Positions 1-6,193 of a stretch of DNA of 10,642 nucleotides are shown piece by piece (the stretch's first letter is position 1; each line of letters opens with the position of its first letter). This DNA is from Paludibacter sp. (GTDB lineage: Bacteria; Bacteroidota; Bacteroidia; Bacteroidales; Paludibacteraceae): NCBI GenBank assembly GCA_031284665.1, contig JAITXR010000167.1, forward strand, positions 1 to 10,642, given 5' to 3'. A program made the translations under genes and the position numbers. Under the pieces are notes generated by a model that saw only the letters and a list, made by a program, of their open reading frames with translations, had not been told where the DNA came from and made no database searches.

Positions 1-1277
1 CGGGTACTGCAACTTTTATTAATAATGGAACTGCAAATATCGCTGTGGTAAATGTGGAACAATTTATAAATACTGACGGCGGTAGAGAGTATTTTTACCT
101 CGCATCGCCTGTTAGCGGAGCCACAAACACTACGTTTGGCAACGACCTTGCTACCGATTATGTGGAGGCATCTCACGCTTATAATGCGGCATATACCGAA
201 CTAACGCCTCTTGTGTCGGGCAAAGGCTATGTAAGCAATCATACAGGCAGCGACACTACTTACACTTTTAGCGGCACTCTAACTGAAAGCGATGTTACTG
301 TAAATTTAACATATACAGGCATTAGCGACAGGCAAAGGGGTTTCAATTTGATAGGAAATCCTTATCCTGCATATATTAATTGGGCGGCATTGTTTCCTAC
401 CAATATTATTGAGCCTACAATATGGTATCCTGATGGTTTTAACGAGTTTACTACTGTAAATGCCACTTCGGGCGAATCAGTGCCTGCCGGAGCAAGCGCA
501 GTCGTGCCACCGGAGCAAGCGTTTTGGGTGCGCGTAGCGGGCAATCTTCCTACTACAACTAACATTACTCTTACAAAAAATCTTATTACAACCGACAGTC
601 ATCCGCTTTATGTGCCAAATTCCACACGTCAGGTTTTGAGATTAAATATCAGCAATACGCAAAATACCGACCAAAATTTATTCGTTTTCAACAGTAATGC
701 CACTCTCGGTTTTGATGCTTACGATTCCCGCAAAATGAACAATGAACAAACGCCGAAAATTTACACTATGGCAGATGATATTCAATTAGTAATCAACGGA
801 ATACCTGCCGTAGTCGAAAATCAGGAAATTGCATTAGGCGTTAAAATTGGCAGTAACGAAACATATACAATTGCCGCAGCGGAAATAGAAAATATCTCGC
901 AACAAGTGATTTTGCTCGACAAAGTGCTGAATACAGAATTTGACCTGTCGGCTGGAAATTCTTATGAATTTACAAGTACAGATGCCGGTGATAATACTTC
1001 GCGTTTTGCGATTGTTTTCCGCAGTCCGAACGCCATTACACAAATCGACGGCAGTAATTTGTTTAATATTTATGTCAACAAACAAGGCAAAATAACAGTT
1101 TCGTTCGACAGCAAAAATTATATCGGACAATCATTTCGCCTTTACGACGCGACAGGCAAAATGCTTGTAGAACAACGTATTAACAACACAATTACCGAGA
1201 TACAAGGCAATTATTGTTCAGGCGTTTATCTACTGAATGTAAATCAAAAAACAGTAAAAATTATTGTTAATAATTAG
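1..1277 (+). CDS. C-terminal part of a type IX-secreted surface protein (5'-truncated by window edge)
   Basis: The reading frame is open from base 3 to the TAG at 1275-1277, so this is the last ~424 residues of a longer protein whose start lies before the window; the GTG at 45 is just an internal valine codon. The first ~190 residues are rich in Thr, Asn, Gly and aromatics and carry phrases common in Bacteroidota secreted proteins (FYLASPVSG, LVSGKGY, FNLIGNPYPAYINW, then QAFWVRV), suggesting a beta-sandwich outer-surface domain. The last ~70 residues, from NLFNIYVNKQGKITVSF through SFRLYDATGKML to GVYLLNVNQKTVKIIVNN, have the beta-strand pattern and ending of a type A type IX sorting domain, which directs transport across the outer membrane and attachment to the surface. 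The usual PNP near the start of that domain is replaced by VNK. The ligand or activity lies in the missing part. Secretion class is fairly sure; function is unknown. Confidence 0.8.
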   Translation, partial: GTATFINNGTANIAVVNVEQFINTDGGREYFYLASPVSGATNTTFGNDLATDYVEASHAYNAAYTELTPLVSGKGYVSNHTGSDTTYTFSGTLTESDVTVNLTYTGISDRQRGFNLIGNPYPAYINWAALFPTNIIEPTIWYPDGFNEFTTVNATSGESVPAGASAVVPPEQAFWVRVAGNLPTTTNITLTKNLITTDSHPLYVPNSTRQVLRLNISNTQNTDQNLFVFNSNATLGFDAYDSRKMNNEQTPKIYTMADDIQLVINGIPAVVENQEIALGVKIGSNETYTIAAAEIENISQQVILLDKVLNTEFDLSAGNSYEFTSTDAGDNTSRFAIVFRSPNAITQIDGSNLFNIYVNKQGKITVSFDSKNYIGQSFRLYDATGKMLVEQRINNTITEIQGNYCSGVYLLNVNQKTVKIIVNN

Positions 1278-1460
1278 GGGATAAAAAAAAGAAATAAAAA
1301 GAAATGACGTAAATAAAAAAATGCCTTTCTGTCTTTCTGCCTTCTTGTTTATTTATTAAGCGCAAGCGCTCTTTTATATGAACAGAAAGACAAGAAGACA
1401 CGACGAAATACAATATGTTTATTTTTAACGAATTACAACCATACGTCATTATAGGTATTT

Positions 1461-1490
1461 CCGACGTGTCCCGACGTGTCCCGACGTGTC
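1461..1490. repeat. 10-bp tandem repeat, three perfect copies
   Basis: CCGACGTGTC occurs three times without mismatch. A fourth, hybrid unit (CCGATTTATC, 1491-1500) keeps the first four bases and then changes into the neighbouring 11-bp repeat. The unit length is about one helical turn. Function is unknown; it could be slippage-generated filler or a set of phased protein-binding sites. Confidence 0.95.
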
Positions 1491-1492
1491 CC

Positions 1493-1525
1493 GATTTATC
1501 GTGGATTTATCGTGGATTTATCGTG
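1493..1525. repeat. 11-bp tandem repeat, three perfect copies
   Basis: GATTTATCGTG occurs three times without mismatch and is followed by GGA-A, so a fourth copy fails after two bases. It joins the 10-bp repeat directly and shares with it the CCGA boundary and the CGTG core, so the two arrays look related by stepwise change rather than placed side by side by chance. Confidence 0.95.
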
Positions 1526-1585
1526 GAAGCAATCCAGAGTTTTTATGCACAATATAAATTGGACTAATATGGTATAATAACTATA

Positions 1586-1604
1586 TTAGGGTTTACAACC
1601 CTAA
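1586..1604. repeat. Perfect hairpin, 8-bp stem, 3-base loop
   Basis: TTAGGGTT (1586-1593) and AACCCTAA (1597-1604) are exact reverse complements around TAC. It is the first in a run of palindromes before argF'. No T-tract follows on either strand, so it is not an obvious intrinsic terminator. Confidence 0.85.
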
Positions 1605-1619
1605 CATAATTGTTCCGTA

Positions 1620-1636
1620 TCGACTTGAAAAGTCGA
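1620..1636. repeat. Perfect hairpin, 7-bp stem, 3-base loop
   Basis: TCGACTT (1620-1626) pairs with AAGTCGA (1630-1636) around GAA. On the + strand it is followed by ATTTTCG, a very short T-run, so a terminator for upstream transcripts cannot be excluded, but membership of the local hairpin family is the simpler reading. Confidence 0.8.
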
Positions 1637-1637
1637 A

Positions 1638-1667
1638 TTTTCGTAACCGTAGGTCGCACTACGTTTG
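1638..1667 (+). promoter_or_regulatory. Possible Bacteroidota promoter inside hairpin A
   Basis: TACGTTTG at 1660-1667 is an exact match to the Bacteroidota -7 consensus TAnnTTTG. About 19 bases upstream there is only TTTTC, a partial match to the -33 TTTG element. If real, it would start a leader of roughly 190 bases carrying four of the hairpins ahead of argF'. The match is an 8-base word in AT-rich repeat DNA, so chance is a serious alternative. Confidence 0.25.
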
Positions 1668-1675
1668 ACCTACGG
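1647..1675. repeat. REP-like hairpin A, 9-bp stem, 11-base loop
   Basis: CCGTAGGTC (1647-1655) and GACCTACGG (1667-1675) are exact reverse complements. With its flanks (GTAA before, AA after) it matches the reverse complement of the hairpin at 1771-1791: both read GTAACCG-Y-AGGTC, loop, GACCT-R-CGGAA. The one stem difference is a T-A pair here and a C-G pair there, so both arms changed together. The loops differ in length (11 versus 3 bases). Confidence 0.85.
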
Positions 1676-1695
1676 AAAATGCCAAAACATACATA

Positions 1696-1751
1696 TCTGC
1701 CTGTAAGGCAAGACTTTGGGCAAACGGAATAAGTACTGCCTTACAGGCAGA
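1696..1751. repeat. 15-bp perfect inverted repeat made of two small hairpins
   Basis: TCTGCCTGTAAGGCA (1696-1710) and TGCCTTACAGGCAGA (1737-1751) are perfect reverse complements separated by 26 bases. Each arm also folds alone into a 5-bp hairpin with a three-base loop (TGCCT-GTA-AGGCA and TGCCT-TAC-AGGCA). Two small palindromes in opposite orientation around a spacer is the arrangement of bacterial interspersed mosaic elements built from paired REPs. The spacer (1711-1736) shows no further structure. Confidence 0.85.
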
Positions 1752-1770
1752 AAATTAGATAGCATATATT

Positions 1771-1791
1771 CCGCAGGTCGTTGACCTGCGG
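1771..1791. repeat. REP-like hairpin B, 9-bp stem, 3-base loop
   Basis: CCGCAGGTC (1771-1779) pairs perfectly with GACCTGCGG (1783-1791) around GTT. It is the inverted, diverged copy of the hairpin at 1647-1675, including flanking bases (TTACT after it corresponds to the reverse complement of the GTAA before the other copy). Confidence 0.9.
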
Positions 1792-1802
1792 TTACTAAAA
1801 TA

Positions 1803-1817
1803 TAGCCTTTCAGGCTA
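1803..1817. repeat. Perfect hairpin, 6-bp stem, 3-base loop
   Basis: TAGCCT (1803-1808) pairs with AGGCTA (1812-1817) around TTC. Its GCCT...AGGC core is shared with both arms of the 1696-1751 element, so it may be a third, solitary copy of that small palindrome. Confidence 0.8.
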
Positions 1818-1837
1818 ATAAAACAAATAAAATCATT

Positions 1838-1849
1838 CGCAAATTTGCG
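1838..1849. repeat. 12-bp perfect palindrome just upstream of argF'
   Basis: CGCAAATTTGCG is self-complementary with no loop, and two further pairs fit outside one mismatch (AT at 1835-1836 with AT at 1851-1852). It ends 16 bases before the argF' start codon. The position would suit a dimeric repressor site or an mRNA structure near the ribosome site. Equally it may be another member of the palindrome-rich intergenic DNA; nothing seen separates these. Confidence 0.6.
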
Positions 1850-1865
1850 GATTAAATTCTCAATT

Positions 1866-2819
1866 ATGAAAAACTATCTTTCGGTCAACGACCTTGGAAA
1901 TCTTCAAAATGCCGTAAAAGAGGCAATTGAAATCAAAAAAAATCGTTTTGCCTACAAACATTTGGGCGAAAACAAAACTTGTCTGCTCGTGTTTTTTAAC
2001 AACAGTTTGCGCACTCGGTTAAGCACTCAAAAAGCCGCTATGAACTTGGGAATGAACACCATAGTGCTTGATGTAAATCAAGGTGCGTGGAAACTCGAAA
2101 CCGAACGTGGTGTGGTGATGGATGGCGACAAAAGCGAACATTTGCTCGAGGCAATTCCCGTTATGGCGTCATATTGCGATATAGTCGGCGTGCGGGCTTT
2201 TGCGCAATTTGAGAGTAAAGAATACGATTACAACGAAACTATTCTAAATCAGTTTATTCGTTATTCGGGCAAACCGGTTTTCAGTATGGAAGCCGCTACT
2301 GCTCATCCGCTTCAAGCCTTTGCCGACCTGATTACCATCGAGGAAAATAAGAAAACTGCTCGCCCAAAAGTTGTGCTTACTTGGGCGCCGCATCCAAAGG
2401 CGTTACCGCAAGCAGTACCAAATTCCTTTGCCGATTTTATGAACGAAGCCGATGTTGATTTTGTAATTACTCACCCCGAAGGTTACGAACTTTGCGAAAG
2501 TTTTGCCCGCAATGCAAAAGTGGAGTATAACCAGAATAAAGCATTTGAAGGGGCAGATTTTATTTATGCAAAAAATTGGGCGGCATACGCTGACCCAAAT
2601 TATGGCAAAATTCTCTCCAAAGATATGTCTTGGATGGTTGACAGTGAAAAAATGCGGCTTACAAATAACGCTTTTTTTATGCACTGCCTACCTGTGCGCC
2701 GCAATATGATAGTGAGCGACGATGTAATCGAAAGCCCGCAATCGCTTGTAATTCAGGAGGCTGCAAATCGTGAAATTTCGGCACAAACGGTATTGAAACG
2801 AATGTTGGAAAGTTTATAA
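1866..2819 (+). CDS. argF': N-succinyl-L-ornithine carbamoyltransferase
   Basis: Transfers a carbamoyl group from carbamoyl phosphate to N-succinyl-L-ornithine, the arginine-biosynthesis step that Bacteroides-type bacteria use in place of ordinary ornithine carbamoyltransferase. I recognise the 317-residue protein from close similarity to the B. fragilis enzyme, including GMNxIVLDxNQGAWKLETERG, SMEAAT-HPLQ, KTARPKVV-TWAPHP, AFEGADFIYAKNWAAY and NREISA. The carbamoyl-phosphate loop is SLRTRLS (47-53) rather than the usual STRTR, and the HCLP motif reads HCLPVRR (273-279). Residue 90, which separates succinyl-using enzymes (Pro in B. fragilis) from acetyl-using ones (Glu), is Ser here; published work on this residue reports small residues favouring succinylornithine, so the succinyl assignment stands. 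ATG 1866 gives the family length and N-terminus; an in-frame TTG at 1845 would start inside the palindrome. The next gene begins 16 bases after the stop. No other arginine gene is in the window. Confidence 0.95.
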   Translation: MKNYLSVNDLGNLQNAVKEAIEIKKNRFAYKHLGENKTCLLVFFNNSLRTRLSTQKAAMNLGMNTIVLDVNQGAWKLETERGVVMDGDKSEHLLEAIPVMASYCDIVGVRAFAQFESKEYDYNETILNQFIRYSGKPVFSMEAATAHPLQAFADLITIEENKKTARPKVVLTWAPHPKALPQAVPNSFADFMNEADVDFVITHPEGYELCESFARNAKVEYNQNKAFEGADFIYAKNWAAYADPNYGKILSKDMSWMVDSEKMRLTNNAFFMHCLPVRRNMIVSDDVIESPQSLVIQEAANREISAQTVLKRMLESL

Positions 2820-2835
2820 AATTTATGAAATAATA

Positions 2836-3831
2836 ATGTCAACCAATAGCAAGTTAGTATTTTTTATCGCTTTGGTGGCTCTTGTTTCTTGTCAAAAAGA
2901 GCGGAAACATCCCATTGATTTTTATTATTGGAAAAGCAATGTCTCTTTTGATGCCGTCGAACAGCATTATTTTAACGGATTAAACAGTCAGCGATTGTAT
3001 ATTCGATTTTTTGATGTTGATAATTCAGGCAAAGGCATTGTGCCTGTTTCCAAAATAAAACCTTTTGACTGTACGCTTTTAAATGCTGAATATGTGCCGG
3101 TTATCTTTATTACCAACCGTACATTCAACGGTATAACAGGCAAAGGAATAGATGAATTGACAAAACATATCAACGATTTGACAACTGAAATTGCCGTTGC
3201 CAATAATTTACCAAAAATCGGTGAAATACAGATAGATTGCGATTGGACGGCAAGTACGCGCAACGATTATTTTGATTTTCTAAAAAAATTGAAAGCAATC
3301 TCAAAAAAAAGAATATCCTGTACCATACGCCTGCATCAAATATCCGACAAAGAAAAAACAGGTATTCCGCCTGTCGAGAAAGGATATTTGATGTGTTATG
3401 CCACCTAGCCGCCGACTGATTTTACAGATAAAAATTCTATTTTGGATATTGCGCTATTAAAAACATATTTAAAAGATATTAATGACTATCCGTTGAATTA
3501 CGACATTGCATTACCTTTGTATTCGTGGGCGATAGTTTCCAACCATCTGGGCAAAACCAAGTTGATAAACGGCGTAACAAAAAATGAATTGAAAGCCGAA
3601 AATCGTTTTCGACCGCTTACAGATGAAACATTTGAGGTAACGGACGACTTCTTTTTTCACGGAATTTACTTGAATAAAGGATTTAAAATTAAGTCGGAAG
3701 GCATTAGCCCTGCGCTATTGAATGAAACAAAAGCATATTTGAACGGCAAAATAAAAAATGACTATAGCATTGTTTACTACCATTTGGACAAGCCTTTTTT
3801 GGAAATGTTTACGATTAATGAATTAAAATAA
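2836..3831 (+). pseudogene. Bacteroidota lipoprotein of unknown function, interrupted by an in-frame TAG
   Basis: Two pieces, 2836-3408 and 3409-3831, lie in one reading frame and are separated only by TAG at 3406-3408, codon 191 of 332. Read through, they form one ~331-residue protein. The N-terminus is a lipoprotein signal (hydrophobic core, then LVSC with Cys19), so the intact product would be membrane-anchored. Recognisable stretches include FYYWKSN, RLYIRFFDVD, PVIFITNRTF, EIQIDCDWTAS (~133-143), ISCTIRLHQI, GIPPVEKGYLMCYAT just before the stop, and NSILDIALLKTYL...YPLNYDIALPLYSW after it. I remember this as a Bacteroidota family annotated hypothetical; the spacing of strands and conserved acids hints at a TIM-barrel, which is only a guess. 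The sequence after the stop still looks well conserved, so the mutation is recent, a sequencing error, or suppressed. It sits between argF' (16 bp) and the exported repeat protein (14 bp). Confidence 0.8.
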
Positions 3832-3845
3832 ATTAACGAAAATAT

Positions 3846-6149
3846 ATGAAAAAAACTATTTTTTACATCTTAATAAGCCTGTCGGCTATAGAGCAAAGTT
3901 TTGCCTGTAGTTGGGATGACGATTGGATTGACAATTATTATTACAATCTTTTCCAACAGGAAATAATTGATTCCCCACAGTATTATCCGTTTTTGCGCAC
4001 CAATTTTCCATATTACAACAATTCAGACAACGATACGCTCAAAAATGACAATATTGAAGAATGGCAAACGCATTTGAAATTGAACTACGAAGATGCCGAG
4101 TATTTGGTTTTTGTTGCCTCGCGTGATGATGTTCAAAAATTAATTGATGGCAAATCGCTTGACAATGAGCGACTTAAATTTGCCACTGCTACATGGATTG
4201 CCAAACACAAACAAGCATTGCGTTATATCGCTTATGCTAAATATTTGGAGCCTTATATGTCTATTTCTGACACAGACAATTGGTATTACAATGAATACGC
4301 AAAAAAGCATTCGGTTGCCGAGTTGGATTATGCAGATGTGTTGAACGTGTTGAAAAAAAGTTGGAAAGCCGAAAAAGACAAGGAACTCAAACTGCGTTAC
4401 GGCTATCAAATGGTGCGTTTGGCGCATTACAGTAAAAAATATGCCGATGCTGTTAGTTATTTTAGTGATTATGTAGAAGTTTTGAAATACAAACCTGCGA
4501 TGTATTATTATGCACTCGACCAAATGGCAGGTGCACAACGCGGTTTGGAGCAAACAGACGATGCCAATTTCAATTTTTTAACGGTTTTTGCACATTCTAA
4601 TAGTCTGAAACAAAGCGCATTGACATCTATTCGCTTTAGTCACGATGCTGATTTTGACACTTTTCTTCAAAAGTCTCAATCGACTGACGAGATAAATGAT
4701 GCTTACCTGCTTTTGGGCTTTATGTCGTTTAGCGACCCGTTGGCAGCAGCGGGAAAAATCGTCGCTTCCACACCCGATGCCATTCAGGCAAAATTATTGA
4801 TAGCGCGAGCAGTCAATGATATTGAACGTATTTATAATTTAAAATATTTGTCTGCCGATGACATTTGTAATGACACTGACAAACGCTATCCGATAATTTG
4901 CGCTGAGCATCGCGAAAATGCAGAATCGTTTTTTCAACGAACATTGACTTTTGTGCAACTTATGGCAAATAAATCTTCGGTGCGTGAAAAAAACTTTTGG
5001 AATTTAACCACTTCTTATTTACAATTTCTTAATAAAGATTTTACCACAGCCAAATTATATTTAGACAAAGTGGACACGAGCAATGCAAAATACAAAAACC
5101 AGAAAACAAATTTGTCAATGTATATTGATATTTGCGAGCAACCAAGCATTACAAGCGCAGTAGAAACGGAACTGTACGGCAAATATAAAGATGAAATCGT
5201 GGCTGACGAATTTGTAACAGATGTACTTGCCAATCGCTATTTTCTGCAAAAAGATTATGCCAAATCATTTTTGCTCAACAACAATATTTCAGAATTGGAA
5301 AATAATACCGATATGGAATTATTGGCGGCAGTAGAGGCTTTTTATCAAAAACCCAATAAAAATGCGATGGAAACATTTATTGCCCAAAAAGGAAACAATG
5401 TTACCTATATTCAAGAATATTTTTATTATTTATGGGGCAATATTTATTTGGCAAAAGGCGATTTGGAAAAATCATATCAAGCCTTTAAAAACACAAATCA
5501 TTACGATATAGATATTTCAAATAATATATTTGCTTACAATCGTATAGAATGTTTCAACTGCGCCGAAGACGAAGTAATGAAGCACGATTATATTTCCGAT
5601 TTCCCATTTATCAAAGACACGATGAACATAGAAGAAATGGTAGAAGCATTGCTGCAACTGCAAAAAACCGGACAAAAAAACAGTACCATCGCATCAAAAG
5701 CCAATTACCTGATAGGCAATTTCTTTTACAATGTGTCGCGTACCGGTTATTATCGGTATATTCTGCGCTTCGCAAATTCTGTCAAATTTGAATACAATAA
5801 AAAATCGGATATTTACGGCGGAATTTATTTAAAATTCAATAGGTATTCATACCCACATTATTACGAAAATCAAACATCCATAGCATTTGATTATTTGCAG
5901 AAAGCCTACGCACAAGCCACCGACAACGAATTGAAAGCACGGATAGCCTTTGCGTTATCCAAGTGCGAACAAGAAGAATTTTATGATGAAAACGAGGTTT
6001 CGTATCTTTGGTATAGTTCTAAAGATAATGTCATGATTTCCAATCGAAAATATTTTGCCGAACTCTACAAATACAAAAAGACAAGTTTTTACGAAGAAGT
6101 GAAAACAAATTGTAAATACTTTGAATATTATGTAAGTTTAATGAAGTGA
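3846..6149 (+). CDS. Exported TPR-like helical-repeat protein of unknown function
   Basis: A 767-residue protein with a signal peptide (MKKTIFYILISLSAIEQSFA, likely cut before Cys21; SFAC is a poor lipobox because Phe is at -2, so periplasmic rather than lipoprotein is favoured). The mature N-terminus is rich in Asp, Trp and Tyr (SWDDDWIDNYYYNLFQQEII). The rest is mostly amphipathic helix. The clearest TPR-like unit is at ~521-546 (YFYYLWGNIYLAKGDLEKSYQAF), with others suggested around 177-205 (LRYGYQMVRLAHYSKKYADAVSYF) and 677-712 (SIAFDYLQKAYAQATDNELKARIAF). No catalytic motif is visible, so a scaffold or binding role is likely. The gene begins 14 bp after the interrupted lipoprotein gene on the same strand, and I recall homologues of the two lying together in other Bacteroidota, so they probably act together at the envelope. 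The start ATG is fixed by the signal peptide. Confidence 0.75.
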   Translation: MKKTIFYILISLSAIEQSFACSWDDDWIDNYYYNLFQQEIIDSPQYYPFLRTNFPYYNNSDNDTLKNDNIEEWQTHLKLNYEDAEYLVFVASRDDVQKLIDGKSLDNERLKFATATWIAKHKQALRYIAYAKYLEPYMSISDTDNWYYNEYAKKHSVAELDYADVLNVLKKSWKAEKDKELKLRYGYQMVRLAHYSKKYADAVSYFSDYVEVLKYKPAMYYYALDQMAGAQRGLEQTDDANFNFLTVFAHSNSLKQSALTSIRFSHDADFDTFLQKSQSTDEINDAYLLLGFMSFSDPLAAAGKIVASTPDAIQAKLLIARAVNDIERIYNLKYLSADDICNDTDKRYPIICAEHRENAESFFQRTLTFVQLMANKSSVREKNFWNLTTSYLQFLNKDFTTAKLYLDKVDTSNAKYKNQKTNLSMYIDICEQPSITSAVETELYGKYKDEIVADEFVTDVLANRYFLQKDYAKSFLLNNNISELENNTDMELLAAVEAFYQKPNKNAMETFIAQKGNNVTYIQEYFYYLWGNIYLAKGDLEKSYQAFKNTNHYDIDISNNIFAYNRIECFNCAEDEVMKHDYISDFPFIKDTMNIEEMVEALLQLQKTGQKNSTIASKANYLIGNFFYNVSRTGYYRYILRFANSVKFEYNKKSDIYGGIYLKFNRYSYPHYYENQTSIAFDYLQKAYAQATDNELKARIAFALSKCEQEEFYDENEVSYLWYSSKDNVMISNRKYFAELYKYKKTSFYEEVKTNCKYFEYYVSLMK

Positions 6150-6165
6150 AAAATAATCACTGTTT
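6145..6165 (+). terminator. Possible weak terminator overlapping the stop codon
   Basis: AGTGA (6145-6149, containing the TGA stop) can pair with TCACT (6157-6161) across a seven-base loop, followed by GTTTTG. The stem is only five pairs and the T-run four, so it is weak, but it lies in the 44-bp gap where the two gene blocks converge, where a terminator is expected. Confidence 0.25.
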
Positions 6166-6193
6166 TGCTGTTTGAAATTTTATATCTTATGTT

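Larger units (their letters stand above)
1278..1844. other. Repeat-rich intergenic region
   Basis: This 567-base stretch has no convincing gene. Its first part (1324-1400) is strand-biased: pyrimidine-rich 8-base words (TTTCTGTC, TTTCTGCC) at 1326-1341, and purine-rich counterparts (CAGAAAGA, CAAGAAG) at 1383-1397. Between them a short inverted repeat, AGCG-CAAG-CGCT at 1359-1370, is followed by CTTTT and could be a weak terminator for the surface-protein gene. Next come two abutting tandem repeats (1461-1525), a plain AT-rich spacer (1526-1585), and a run of perfect hairpins (1586-1849) listed separately. The whole interval reads as accumulated repeat DNA. Confidence 0.8.

Noticed and set aside
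1267..1449. 60-codon minus-strand open frame between the surface-protein gene and the repeats
   Set aside because: It runs through the low-complexity word repeats, overlaps the end of the surface-protein gene, and has no recognisable features.
1461..1525. CRISPR array
   Set aside because: The units are 10-11 bp and contiguous with no spacers, and no cas gene is nearby.
1573..1578. TATAAT, a sigma-70-like -10 box with TTGGAC upstream
   Set aside because: The spacing to TTGGAC (1559-1564) is only 8 bases, and the main Bacteroidota sigma factor uses a different consensus (TTTG / TAnnTTTG).
1586..1849. A riboswitch or arginine attenuator ahead of argF'
   Set aside because: The hairpins are separate, loop-minimal palindromes present in inverted copies, with no leader peptide, no arginine-codon run and no terminator/antiterminator pair. 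A repeat family explains them better.
1845..1865. Upstream TTG start extending argF' by seven residues
   Set aside because: It begins inside the palindrome, adds residues absent from the family, and ATG 1866 gives the expected N-terminus and length.
3406..3408. Genome-wide recoding of TAG as a sense codon
   Set aside because: The surface-protein gene ends in TAG after a complete C-terminal domain and trpS also ends in TAG at its expected length, so TAG acts as a normal stop here.
3442..3831. Separate small gene starting at TTG 3442
   Set aside because: It is in frame with the preceding lipoprotein piece and continues its family sequence, so it is the second half of an interrupted gene.
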